From: Venturia oleaginea
Taxonomy: Eukaryota; Ascomycota; Dothideomycetes; Venturiales; Venturiaceae
Direction: 5' to 3'
Length of the DNA: 64,000 bases
Assembly (NCBI GenBank): GCA_013176395.1
Contig: JABMLP010000026.1
Location: 372,001-436,000 of the forward strand
Below the pieces are notes generated by a model, which saw nothing but the letters and a program-made list of their open reading frames with translations, was not told the origin of the DNA and searched no databases. The position numbers and the translations under genes were made by a program. Every line of letters starts with the position of its first letter. The first letter of the stretch is position 1. Of the stretch, positions 1 to 11,327 are shown piece by piece.

Positions 1-2675
1 GACCTGTTCGAGCTGATGGACTTCTGCCTGCTGTCAGTGTTATTGAAGGATTTTCACTTGGCGTGAAGAGTTGTGGTCGAGATCCGTATGGGAAGAAGGT
101 GGATCCAGCCGGGGATAAAACTTGGCGCTCTCAACGTCGAACGACAAAGTCAACCTTCTTCATTCACCTAACACAACTCCAACCATCAAACAACAACTCT
201 TTCTATGGCCTTCATACGAAGATATATGCTCTGAGTGATTTATAACTTAGAGTTCATGACTTACCCCCTGACAGCGATAAAGTCGTACCCTTACGCCAAG
301 CCTCCACCGTGACTTCTTTCAACGGCAGAAGTGATGATGGAACGGATTTTGATCTGCTCTTTGAAGCCAGAACAGCTACTTCAATCGCCTAAGTGAAATC
401 ATATGCCAGGCTTCCACCATACCCTCCATTCCTGGTCCATCTATCCACCACATCATTTTGGCTATAGGCTGCCGAACCATCGACTTCATTCCGCTAAACT
501 TCTGCTTCCAACACCAAGCAGAATCGAGGAACAAAGAAACACAAAGAGAGAGGGAAATTTCGCATTGGAAGGAGATTTTGCCTCTGCCTCTGCCACTCCG
601 GAGAAAAACAATTGACTCTATGCAAAAACGTACAGAAGCTTCCAGGAAATCAGCAAATCTCTTCTTCACCAAAGGATTGGAAGTAAACTTGGGCCGTTCA
701 ACTGCGGAAGTGTGGCTGAGCGTCAGCTTTGTCAACGTGGCACACTGTCACGCGCTTTTCGAAATCACTGGCGGCCACGTTAATCTCGCGGCTGAGAAAA
801 AATATGGGCGCCTCTCTCCAAGATTCAAGACGCGCATCTGATCGATGGACTGTGTTGGAAGAAAGTGGGGTGACCGGTGAGTGTTGTGGAACCAAATGCG
901 AACTGGGGGAAATGCCAAGAATTAGTTTCGCTTTGAAAAAGATGGCAGTGTGGGAAGGGAGAAAGAGGAAATTTGTTAAACACTGGGTGGTAGGTGGTTG
1001 TGGTTTATAGATGAAAGGATTGTCTTATGTGTTCATATGCCCTCAGCGTAGGCGTCATGGTCTAAGTGATCGGGCTGCAAGACTACCTAGGCATATGATA
1101 AGGATGTAGACCGTAAGCCTGTGGGATAGCGAGAGTTAGTCTCCAAACCCCGAGCATTCACTTGTGAATAGCATATCGGGGCGTCGAACCTTTTTGCCAT
1201 GTGGGTACATTTTCCTTTGCTTCACAGGACGGAAAAGAGTCTGCTCTCATCCACATTCGAACCATTCGGTCATTGTTGGATCCTCCATTTTGTTGCGATC
1301 CCGCTCGCGTCATTGTTATTGTTTACATTCACCAAGCGTCGTGTCTGACCTCATGAGCAACACTATGGCATGGACAGCTCAGGAAGAGCTAATTAGAGTA
1401 TATCACTTTTGATGGTCACTGAGCAGTGAAGAGGATAGCGAGATGTGGTAGTTGGCTGTTATTCCACTGATATTACCTAGGTAGGACGATCAGCTTTCCA
1501 CGACCTCGCTTTGATCTTCATGTACGATTTATCGCCAAGAACCGACCAGAGCTGACGACACATCACTTTACTTCGACCTTGCATATTTAGATTGACGAAG
1601 GATATTTTTTCCGGGAATCATGTGGTATCAATTGGTGTGGAGGCGGGAAAATTGTTCTAGCAATCTCACCCTATACACTGCTCAGAGGTGGCAGCATCGA
1701 TACACGAATCTATTCTAAGATACGAAGGTTATCTGCACCACTATTCGGTCATTTGCTCATCCGCCATCAAGAGTCTTTGACCATCAACAGTCCATCGTCA
1801 CCCTAATCTGAAGAGGTGCTCATTCTACCAACGCTTGCAGGTCATTTAGCCAAGAAAACACCCCATCACTGAACTTCAAGCTCAACAAAAAAGTGAATGT
1901 TGCCGTCTTTCAGAAATTTCAAGTGGAAATGTGGATTTGGCATAAGGCATGTCACACAGTCGGTTACCCATGAAACCTAGGCCACAATGACTGCTATCTC
2001 AAAGATCTCATTACGAAGATGCTTGCTGCGCTTTGCCCATCGTCTCTTCGTCGCATTGTCAATGAGTGGTCTCGTTTTCCTTTGCTTGTTGTGATGACCA
2101 TCAATAATACTAGAACATCGAAGAAGAACAAGCTTTCCAAGGACAACACGACGAGGAGGCTTACATGCAGAGTGTATCCAGCCTCATGATAATGTCGAAG
2201 GTCGTCCTAAGAAATGCGCGATCGCTCATATTCCACAAAAGGATGTGGTTCAGTACCGGTAAGATTACCCCTTCGGGACGATCGGCTGTGAGCAGTTCGC
2301 TTCATGCCGATCTGAAACAGCGCTGACAAGTGGAAAGGCTGAATCACAGAATCTCCTTCAAGTGAGTAAGCAGCCGCAATTACTAATCTCGCTAAGGAAA
2401 GTGTCTTAGTTCCAGACCAGCCTAGCGGAGTAATCTAATCAAAGGTACCCGATGAACCTCCCTTTCATATCGTCATGTTCACATCCGCTTCCCGATGCCC
2501 TGCATTTCGCACCTCGCTTCACATTTCTTTCGTTCGGGACCAACTCTCGAGGACGCCAGTTGCTTCACTCTCTGCTCTAGGAGATCCTCCACGACCAACT
2601 CACCATTCATACTCATCCTCTCTTCAGAACCAATCATAATCTGCTGAACTGTAAACCGTCCAAAATCACTCCAAA
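1..2675. other. gene-free stretch
   Basis: I see no coding frame here with family similarity, codon bias or a convincing splice pattern. Open frames of 60-127 codons occur on both strands between 63 and 1412 but look like chance frames. An A-box-like string lies near 1058, but no complete tRNA cloverleaf could be built. The last part should contain the promoter of the hydrolase gene that starts at 2676. Confidence 0.6.
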
Positions 2676-3398
2676 ATGTTCGTCCAATCATCCACCCTCC
2701 TCTCCCTCCAAGTCCTCTCAACAACAGCAACACAACTCCAATACGCCTCCCTAGGCTCCTCCTACGCAGCAGGCCCAGGCCTAACAACAAACTACCCCCA
2801 CCTCATCGCCACAAAACTCTCCGCAAACCTAACAGACCGCTCCGTCTCCGGTTCCCTCCTCAAAAACATAGCCTCCCAAATATCCGGTATCCCATCCAAC
2901 ACCGACATCGTCACCCTCACATCCGGCGGCAACGATCTAAACTACGCATCCGGATTAAGCGCGCACGCAGCCCCAGCCCAAACAATCAGCCAAGAGGAAC
3001 TAACGACGAGATTCACAACCGCCCTGGACTCGATACACAAAATCGCGCCAAATGCAACAGTTTACCTAGTAGAATACCTAACCATGCTTTCCAAGACCAC
3101 AAAACCAAATATAGACGTCCCCATCAACGCAACCGAGATTACAAAACTCGTAGCTGTTTTTTCGAAATTGAAGGCGGCGACGGAGGCGAGTGTCGTGGGG
3201 AGAGAAGAGTGGGTCGTTGTTGTTCCTGTTTCGGCGAGGAGTGTGGATCATGCGTTGGGTAGTAACGAGACGCTTTGGGTGAATGGGGAGAGGGTGCCGG
3301 CGGGTGCCGGAGGGATTGCATGGCATCCCAACACAGCGGGGACGCAATTTGTTGCTGAGCTGACGGTGGGGAGTATACAGGGTGGTGTTACTAGATGA
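2676..3398 (+). CDS. secreted SGNH/GDSL-type hydrolase
   Basis: This intronless frame encodes 240 residues. A short hydrophobic N-terminus (about residues 1-18) looks like a secretion signal. The GDSL block appears as GSSYAAGPG (residues 27-35), with the nucleophile expected at Ser29. The third block reads SGGNDL and the C-terminal block AWHPN supplies the catalytic histidine. Family members hydrolyse ester bonds of lipids or acylated carbohydrates outside the cell; the substrate cannot be told from sequence. The Asp usually just before the WHPN block is not obvious, so the charge relay may be modified. The coding strand is C-rich in the first half and G-rich after about 3150, a switch seen in other genes of this window. 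The nearest annotated neighbour is the convergent proteasome gene. Confidence 0.8.
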   Translation: MFVQSSTLLSLQVLSTTATQLQYASLGSSYAAGPGLTTNYPHLIATKLSANLTDRSVSGSLLKNIASQISGIPSNTDIVTLTSGGNDLNYASGLSAHAAPAQTISQEELTTRFTTALDSIHKIAPNATVYLVEYLTMLSKTTKPNIDVPINATEITKLVAVFSKLKAATEASVVGREEWVVVVPVSARSVDHALGSNETLWVNGERVPAGAGGIAWHPNTAGTQFVAELTVGSIQGGVTR

Positions 3399-4216
3399 GC
3401 TGTGACAGAGCTGGGTGTTTAGTTTTAAACATAATGTAATAAAGAGTGTATATATGAACAATTTGCTTGTGTGAAGTGTGAAGATGGGCGGCATGGCAGG
3501 GCCACCAGGTTAGTGATGTTTGATGATAATCCAAAATCGAAACGACACCCTGGCTCGAGACTGACGGCGTCGAATTTCTAGCAATCCGACTTCCAAAAAT
3601 CATCAAGATTTTTCTCGAAGTCGACCTTGCTCGTGTAGTGCGAAGGGCACCTGCACTGAGTCGAAGGCATAGCGTGAGGGGTCTTTTTATTATAAATTAG
3701 TATAATAGCCCAAAAGGTATCTGTTCTAGCAAGCGTTCTGCGAGATCATCAATGGATGTATTTGAAGAGTACATCGAGACCGAGCCGAAAGTGTCTTTAG
3801 AGAATGAAGGCTTTGTTCTCGGGATAAAATTGAAGGTGGACGAGCCGACAGTGAACTACCGTTCTAGACGTTTGAATATTGGACAACGGATATGTATACT
3901 TGCTGAATGTGGAAGCCATTTATTTTCAATGTGCGCAGTCGGATCTAGGTTGAGCCTGACGGGAGACAACCGCCGTCCAGGATGTGCTTCCAAGCTGTCC
4001 CCACGTTTTGGCTTTGGGTACAAACGAAGACGGATCGGAGTGGGTCTATAACCTGTCCTATTTCGAGCTAAGTAACTCTAATGACAAAATCCCAGAAAGT
4101 ATCGTATCAAAGCTTGCCTGCTTGTGCGCCTGGTCCGTCGACAATACAGTCAACCGGAACTCCTCAATTGTGGTCATGTTACGCATGCTCTTGATTGTTC
4201 CATCTTACCAGACTCT
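3399..4216. other. intergenic stretch between convergent genes
   Basis: This holds the 3' flanks of the hydrolase gene and of the convergent proteasome gene. Short open frames (for example 3752-4051) show no recognisable domain. Nothing else is supported. Confidence 0.5.
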
Positions 4217-5263
4217 CTACACTCTCTTGCTGGTCTCGTCAAAGTTGGCGGTCACATTGGAGAACTCGCCCTTCTCCAACTTGGTCTTCCAGAAAATTGG
4301 GTTCATGTCGCTGAATCCATGCTTCACCCATCCGTCTTCCTTGACATGGTATAGGTTGATAGAACCACCAGAGTATGCATCGCGATGCATGGCTGCGAGG
4401 ATGCTGCGGCGACCGAGCTCGAGTGCTTCTTCATCTGTGAGGTCGTATTTGTACTCGGCGTCGAGAACACCGTAAGCGAAGGTCTGACCGGAGCCCACAC
4501 AAAAGAGGTTGCCAGAAAGACGGGTGCCGTCGCTGTCAATGTAGTAGAGGGCAGGTCCTTCTTCCTTGGTGACACCGGCGCACATGGTTCCCTGCGAGGT
4601 TGTTAGCTTTTGCCGTAGCACTGACTTCTTTGAGCAATGCCACATACCATGCTGAGCCCCATCCCCTTATATGAGTAAACGAGATTGGCGAGAATCTTGG
4701 ATGCGGCTGCGACAGAGATGCGGCGCTTGTGCCTGAGCTCATGTAGGCGACATTGCATTCCCAAGTACGCAAGCCAGTATTGACAATCCTATCATGCCAA
4801 AGTCAGTCCTGGTAATGACCAATCCAAGATTGCCCGCATGGAAACATACAGCAGCACCTCCAGCCATTGTCCCCAGCAAGCAGTTGTTGATCTCGATGAC
4901 CTTCTTGACCGTCTGACTGGCTATCCAGTTTCCTGCTGTTGCTCTTGAATCTGTGCAGACTATTATACCGCCCTTGAATCGGAATGCGAGGGTAGTTGTG
5001 CCGTGGGCAATCTTGATGGGACAATTTGGATTGGAGTAATCGTCGGTCATTGTTCGTAACCATGATGAAGGCTGTAGGAAGGGCGCGATTAGTGGTGGCT
5101 CTGTGTTTTATGGTGGGGATAGTAGATATACCTGTGCAATGGGAGGAAGAGCGAACTTGAGAGATAGTGGGGGAGTGACTTCTGACAGCTGTAGCTGTTC
5201 GTCGGAGGAGTAGCCTTCATCCTGGTATGCCGGACGGCTGTAATGTGAGACGAGCGCGTCCAT
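4217..5263 (-). CDS. PRE2: 20S proteasome subunit beta-5
   Basis: Four exons (5263-5132, 5071-4850, 4788-4648, 4591-4217) join in frame to 289 residues. Introns of 60, 61 and 56 nt have GTATAT/GTATGT donors. The start at 5263 gives a propeptide beginning [20 protein letters not shown], typical of filamentous fungi. The mature protein should begin at the Thr after HG in AHGTTTLAF, which is the catalytic Thr1 exposed by autocleavage. The stretch from TTTLAFRF through [18 protein letters not shown] and [10 protein letters not shown] to MHRDAYSGG is strongly conserved. This subunit carries the chymotrypsin-like activity of the 20S core in nucleus and cytosol. The C-terminus is a little longer than usual, with about 11 residues after NVTA. 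It shares a roughly 1-kb divergent intergenic region with the GH47 gene. Confidence 0.96.
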
Positions 5264-6259
5264 TGTGGGAGACTGTGTGTGGGGGGTCCTGGAGGTGGGT
5301 GGGTATGCCTGATGGATGGTGATGGAGTAGATGGCGGCTGTGGGTGGAGAGTGATGGGGTTGCTGTTGCTATCAAACTCAAGGCTCCCAGGCTCAGGCTC
5401 AGGCTCAGGCTCAAGGCTGCTCAAGACGCGTTCCCAAAGCCACTGCTGATGGGTGTGGCTTGCAGCTTGCACGTGACCCATCATTATAATTAGTAGTCCA
5501 TCCGTATGCTGCAAGTTTTCTATTCTCCATTTCTTCCTGCAGGCTGGGGGGTACCATCACTTCACCACGGTCAAATTAGCACATCCAGCCAGACGGCGTC
5601 CAGAGACTCTCGCCAGTAGTTTATAGGCCATAGCCCTGCGGCATATCTTCTCGCCCGTCCCGTTGGATTCCAAGACTTTCACTCTCGTTAACACCATGCA
5701 TCCCGGCGCACCGCCATCTGCCCGCCGTCCGTGGCCCAGTATCCCATGATGGATTAATGGACGATGTCGCAACGTTGCCGTGACACTGCCTTGACTGGAC
5801 AAATCACTTGCCAGTTTGGGACTATCCAAGGTTTCTCTGATCTTCACACCCATCTCGGCTGATCCTGTCCGATGATAGCTTTCCAGCCCAATCACCACGT
5901 TGCGTCCCTGGCGGTGCTACTAATTGCGGCCATCCTGGTCCGGTTTTCCTATAAAATTGGTAGCAACTGTACTCGAAGCAATCAATCTTACTAGATTGGC
6001 CCTGCTCCCGGGCCACCTCCACACTTGATCCACCGCGTTACTATATGCTAGCAGCCGGTCGACCAGAATGATCAATTGTCTCATTACTGATTCACTCTCT
6101 TTTTCGTCATTCACTAGAAGTATTCCTTTGCTGCTATCTTTCTCTACGGGTCGTTGGTTGAGGCTCAGTTTTGCCAGTAGCCTTCTCTCATTAATCTGAA
6201 CCAGCTAGCGTTGTTGTTCTTGCTCAATATTCCCTACCATCTTTGTTCACGTACTCATT
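5264..6259. promoter_or_regulatory. divergent promoter region PRE2 / GH47 gene
   Basis: About 1 kb separates the two divergent starts, so it should hold both promoters. A hexanucleotide run of AGGCTC units lies near 5390-5415, about 130 bp upstream of the PRE2 start and probably in its promoter or 5' leader. I could not identify a convincing PACE-type proteasome element or other named site by eye. Confidence 0.45.
5390..5415. repeat. (AGGCTC)n hexanucleotide tandem repeat
   Basis: About four to five head-to-tail copies of a GGCTCA/AGGCTC hexamer are visible, flanked by degenerate copies (AAGGCT, AGGCTC). It lies upstream of PRE2. Such runs are prone to length variation by slippage. Confidence 0.8.
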
Positions 6260-8259
6260 ATGCTCATTCTCCCCATCTTGGGACTCTTGGTACTCCCGAG
6301 CATAGCTTCCCCAGTTGCCGATGAATCCGAGCTACTGCTGAAAAGGGCCCCGTCTTTTAGAGAGCAGAGGAACCGAGCAGCTGCGGTGAAAGAGGCCTTT
6401 ACTTTTGCCTGGGACGGATACTACAAATATGCATTCCCAGCCGACGAACTGAATCCTATAAGCAAAGGCAAAGGCTACTCCAGGTATGTGCAAGTATCCA
6501 GCTCCCTTCCCGAATCCAATCGCTGACACGACTACCTCAGAAATGGATGGGGCGCAACTGCTGTTGATGCGCTCAGCACCGCCATCATCATGGAGATCCC
6601 CAGCATTGTCAAAACGATCGTCGACTATGTACCGACCATCGACTACACCCGCACGAGCAATGTGACCTCGGACCAAGTTTCTGTTTTCGAAACTACCATT
6701 CGCTACCTAGGAGGTATGCTGGCTGGATACGATCTACTCGACGGTCCATTCTCCGACCTGCTACCCGACTCAAAAAATGTCGAAACGCTTCTTCAACAGT
6801 CAATCGTTCTCGCGAACACATTATCATTCGCCTTTAACACCGGCTCTGGTATTCCAGACAACGTCGTCAATTTCAATAGAAGGCAGCGAAGCAACGAGAC
6901 TACTGGGTTGGCAGTCGTGGGAACATTAGTCCTCGAGTGGACACGTTTATCCGATATCACTGGAGATCCAATCTACGCCAAACTCGTTCAACGCGCACAA
7001 GAGCAGTTGCTGAATCCAACATTTCAGCCACCGTTTGAACAGCCATTCCCTGGCCTGCTTGGATCGGAGATCGACCCCCAGACAGGCAAATTTCTTGACG
7101 CGAGTGGAGGGTGGGTGGGTGGTACGGACTCGTACTACGAATACCTCATCAAGATGTTTGCATATGACGCCCGTCGTTTCGGCGCATACAGAGACCGTTG
7201 GATTGAAGCAGCGGATTCCTCGATCAAATATCTCGCATCAAATCCAAGTTCGCGCCCAGATCTTACTTTCCTGGCAGCATACGAGGGTAAAAAACCAGTT
7301 TATGTCTCGCAGCATCGTGAGTAACTCCTCCAGTGTTCTTCAGCAGTTCACTAATCATACTAGTGGCTTGCTTCGATGGTGGCAACTTCATCTATGGTGG
7401 TATGGTGCTTGGGGAGCAGAAGTATATCGACTTTGGCCTCAAATTAACGGCCGGCTGCCGTGCCACTTATACAGCAACTGCTACCAAGATCGGCCCTGAG
7501 ATCTTCGCCTGGCTTCCTAAAGAGTGTGCTGGCGTGCCTCTCGGTAATCTGTCTACTCCTGCCACGCGAACGACTCGCCAGAGGCGAACGACTCTCCAGA
7601 AGCGAACGACTCTTCGGAAAGGAACGCCTGTCCAGAAGCGAAAGCTCCATGCAGCACAAACATCTCCCTATCCCAAGCAAGTGGTCGAGAGTGGTTGGTC
7701 TGCTCCAGTGGAGTTGCCCGGCGGCCAATGGTCAAGCCCAAGTCCGCTCCCAGAGGCACCGCCATGTGCTGAAGATAAAGGATGTCCAAACAGCGTCGAT
7801 CGAATTTTCAATGATGGGCCCTCCGCTCCGGCTTCTACAGACAAGCCTGATTGTTCTAGTGTTCCCGCGAACCAAACAGCATTTTACCAAAAGAACGGAT
7901 TCTTCATCACTAATGGATATTACGACCTTCGACCTGAAGTAATAGAGTCGTACTACTATGCTTATCGCATCACGGGCGATCCCAAGTACCAGGATTGGGC
8001 ATGGGAAGCTTTCTTGGCCATCAACAAGACGGCACGCACTGAAAACGGCTTCTCAAGTTTTAGGTCTGTGGACACACCGGGTGGAGGAGCTTATGGCAAC
8101 AACCAGGAGAGTTTCCTCTTTGCCGAGGTGATGAAATACTCTTACATGATCTTTGCGAAGGACGGACCATGGCAGGTTAATTTCAGGGGCGATGGCAGGG
8201 ACAAGTTTGTGTTCAACACGGAAGCACATCCGGTCAAGGCTGTATTCCCGCCGTTGTGA
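6260..8259 (+). CDS. GH47 class I alpha-1,2-mannosidase, secretory
   Basis: Three exons (6260-6483, 6541-7316, 7364-8259) give 631 residues; introns are 57 and 47 nt. A signal peptide ([17 protein letters not shown]) is followed by the GH47 barrel: [38 protein letters not shown], the [13 protein letters not shown] region, [30 protein letters not shown] and the terminal FNTEAHP, whose Thr binds the catalytic Ca2+. Family members trim alpha-1,2-linked mannose from N-glycans in the ER/Golgi or outside the cell. Odd points: a basic low-complexity insert of four hexapeptide repeats (RTTLQK-like, about residues 398-425), and NNQESF where many GH47 enzymes have D-x-MESF. Whether the enzyme is active is not certain. 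Confidence 0.93.
7562..7650 (+). repeat. in-frame 18-bp tandem repeat inside the GH47 gene
   Basis: Roughly four diverged 18-bp units (core GCGAACGACTCTCCAGAA) encode a basic six-residue motif of the type RTTLQK. The family barrel does not need this segment, so it is an expansion in a surface loop or linker. Confidence 0.7.
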
Positions 8260-8874
8260 GGTGTTGGTGATGGAATGGGGATGAAACTAATGAGTTGTGT
8301 TTTTGGTTTCAGTTGAGAAGCGAGATGATATCGAGATGGATACATAGAACGTTGCATAATGGATGTTGATCAGACGACGAGGATAATAGAATGGCATATG
8401 TTCTACCTAGGTCTTGACGTAAAGTGAATGTATCGTATACTAGTACGGAGGTAGCAGTAGCACGACAGCTGACCACACCCCTTCCAAATCCCCAGACACA
8501 GTTGAGGGCTTGAGGCAAATAAAGGCTCGCTGACTACCATGACTGACTGGCCTTTTGCGAGCGGAACTTAATTCGTCCGGAATCTGAATGCCACCAGGAT
8601 TCCCATCGCTGGGCGATGCATCGCACCGCGATCGACCAAGTCATACCTCCATCTGTCTTCCGCTGCGTTCCAGTTGGGAAGCGGTGGATTGGCGTTTCTG
8701 CTGCTTTGATAATGGCTTCCATCCCTCTCTCAGTCTCTACTTCAAACAATGTTCAGCCTTTTCACTGACAGCTATAGCTATAGTTGTTCATCTCACCCTT
8801 GGAAATCCACAAACTAGATACCTTTCCGCCAGAGCCGACGTTCAATTGAAACTGCCCGATACTCCCGTACCTGC
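8260..8874. other. intergenic, 3' flank of GH47 and promoter of sterol acyltransferase gene
   Basis: About 615 bp in tandem orientation. There is no supported gene; several short open frames on both strands show no family features. Pyrimidine-rich DNA precedes the downstream start at 8875. Confidence 0.5.
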
Positions 8875-11126
8875 ATGCCATCCATCATGTCTCCGGAAGA
8901 ACCCACGAAGTTGGAGCTACCACCTCCGCAGACACTGCTCCATGCCAACCCTCAGCTCCAACCGAAGTCCTCCAGGGAAACATCGGATCCAGTCGCTACT
9001 GAATCAGCATCATCGTCGTCGCGGGTGTCGGTTTCTACGGGAAGCGGAGACGAGTGGAGTGCCAATCCTTCGACCAGTATATCAGACGAGGAGGACTACG
9101 ATGGGTTGAAACCTAACCCGCTCACCATTGTTGAAGGAAGTTCAGGAGGAGGATTGCAAGAGCAGATTACAATGAATGGACAAAATATACAGAGTGGCGT
9201 GGTCGCAGAGCACGCTGTGGTTGAACACGCGTTCGAAGCTCTCAAAGCTGCATCTCCGAATTTCGCATCACAGTCTTCTGGAAGGAGGAAGAGCATACAA
9301 CTTACCGTGGAGAAGACGGGGAAGAAGGGACGATATGTCCTTACGGCAGATGATCCAGAGTTTCGTGAGATACTGAGGTCACAGATTACTTCTGAAGCTG
9401 ACGCGAATGCGACTCAAAGGAAAGCTTTTAGGGATATGGTCTTTACGAGACGGTTTACCACCTTCGATCGACAGAATCCGCTGAGCTCTGGATCACCCTT
9501 CCATGGCTTCTTCACACTCTTTTGGCTGTGCATTGGTATGATGCTCGTACGGATAGCAGCACAGAATTGGAAAATGCATGGCAATATACTGGGATCGGCT
9601 GAGGTGTTCCACGTCATGTTCGATCGCGATATTGCCGTTCTTGGGATAACAGACGGTGTAATGTGTGCGGGGACAATGTTTGGACTCGGTCTGCAGAAAT
9701 TGATTTTGAAAGGCTACCTGAGTTGGAATAGACATGGGTGGATAATTCAGAATCTATGGCAGACATTTTACCTCTTTGCCGTTATCGCTTGGACCTGTAG
9801 GTTCTCTCACTTGCAAACATGCTCCCAGGCTGACGGGAAGTAGGGTATCGCGATTGGCCTTGGACTCACACCGTGTTCGTTGTACTTCATGGGTTGACTT
9901 TCGTGATGAAGCAGCATTCCTATGCGTTTTATAATGGATACCGTATGTAAATTCGTCGTTATATTTAAAAATATCTCCTAATCTCGTTGCAGTATCACAA
10001 ATGTACCGCCGCAGTCAAATCCTCCAAGAAAAGCTCCAACAGCTAGATCTTATACAACCCGTAACCTCTCCCAGCTCTTCAGGTCTCACTACCTCCTTAG
10101 ACGAGCCTCAAAAGGCCTTCAGACGTCGCCCCCTGGCCTCCCGCACATCCACGAATTTGGAGTCAGAAAAGTCAGGCATCGCCTCCATAGCCGCAGCTAT
10201 AGACTCAGGCGAAGGCCTCGACGAAGAACAACTTGATTCCTTCTCCCGCTCCATCCGCAAAGAAATCGACTCCCTCACGACCGAACTAGCGGGGAAATGT
10301 GCAAGTGGTGCAAAAAACCAGTATCCGAATAACCTCACCATTGCAAACTGGGCAGATTGGATATGTCTCCCCACCCTCGTTTACGAACTCGAATATCCCC
10401 GTCAAGAACACATAAACTGGTGGTACGTAGCCGAGAAAACAATAGCGACGTTCGGAGTCATCTGGGTCATGATGGTCGTTTCACAAACCTATATCTACCC
10501 CTCTGTTGCTGAGACGGTGAGGATGAAGGAAGCGGGTATGACGCTTCAACAACGCTGGCAGGAGTTTCCTTGGATACTGAGTGACATGCTTTTCCCACTC
10601 TTGCTAGAACAGCTATTGACATGGTACGTCATCTGGGAATGCTGTCTCAACGTCCTCGCCGAGCTCACGCGCTTCGCCGATCGAGGGTTTTATGGAGATT
10701 GGTGGAATAGTGTGAGTTGGGATCAATATGCTAGGGATTGGAATCGGTGAGTTTCATCCAGATTCTTAAGTCTACATCTTCTATCAGATATCGAGTAAAC
10801 TAACTATCCCGGGAACCAACAGACCCGTCCATAACTTCCTCCTTCGCCACGTTTACCATTCCTCCATCTCCGCCTTCCAGATCTCAAAGTCAACAGCAAC
10901 CTGTGTAACTTTCTTCCTCTCCGCCTGCGTCCACGAACTCGTTATGCTCTGCTTATTCAAAAAAGTACGTGGATACCTGTTCATCATGCAATTGGGCCAG
11001 ATACCGCTCGTGGCGATGAGTAGGACGAAGTTACTAAAGGGAAGGGATACGCTTGGGAATTTGATATTTTGGTTTGGGCTTTTCGTGGGACCCAGTTTGA
11101 TCACGGCGTTGTATTTGATTGTTTAG
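8875..11126 (+). CDS. ARE2: sterol O-acyltransferase (Are1/Are2, MBOAT family)
   Basis: Four exons (8875-9796, 9844-9942, 9993-10746, 10823-11126) give 692 residues; introns are 47, 50 and 76 nt and all junctions keep phase. The N-terminal ~180 residues are Ser/acidic and cytosolic. Multiple membrane segments follow, with WPWTHTVFVVLHGLTFVMKQ and HSYAFYNGY. The diagnostic FYGDWWNSVSWDQYARDWNR block (the FYxDWWN motif) and the membrane-embedded active-site histidine in FFLSACVHE are both present. The enzyme joins fatty acyl-CoA to ergosterol in the ER, making steryl esters for lipid droplets. A second Met (MSPEEP) lies four codons in. ARE1 and ARE2 cannot be told apart here. It is convergent with HEM14, with only about 200 bp between the stops. 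Confidence 0.93.
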
Positions 11127-11327
11127 GGTGTAGTGTGTTGCTACATGTAGATATGGTGATGATGATGGAAGTAGTAACGTCAATATGAATTATGAGGATA
11201 CTCCTCTCAAGCATACATGGATGTACGACCAGTTCCCCTCATGAAAGAATGCTCGAACAGGCCGTCTCTGGAGCTCTACATTCCTGTATATACTGTTCTC
11301 TATCGTGTATGTACAAGAGCCAACACT

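Noticed and set aside
376..735. 119-codon minus-strand frame
   Set aside because: No domain, low-complexity composition and overlapping plus-strand frames; likely chance.
1040..1200. tRNA-like A-box string (TGGTCTAAGTG) with TCGAACC about 110 bp later
   Set aside because: Arms for a cloverleaf could not be built and the B box deviates from consensus.
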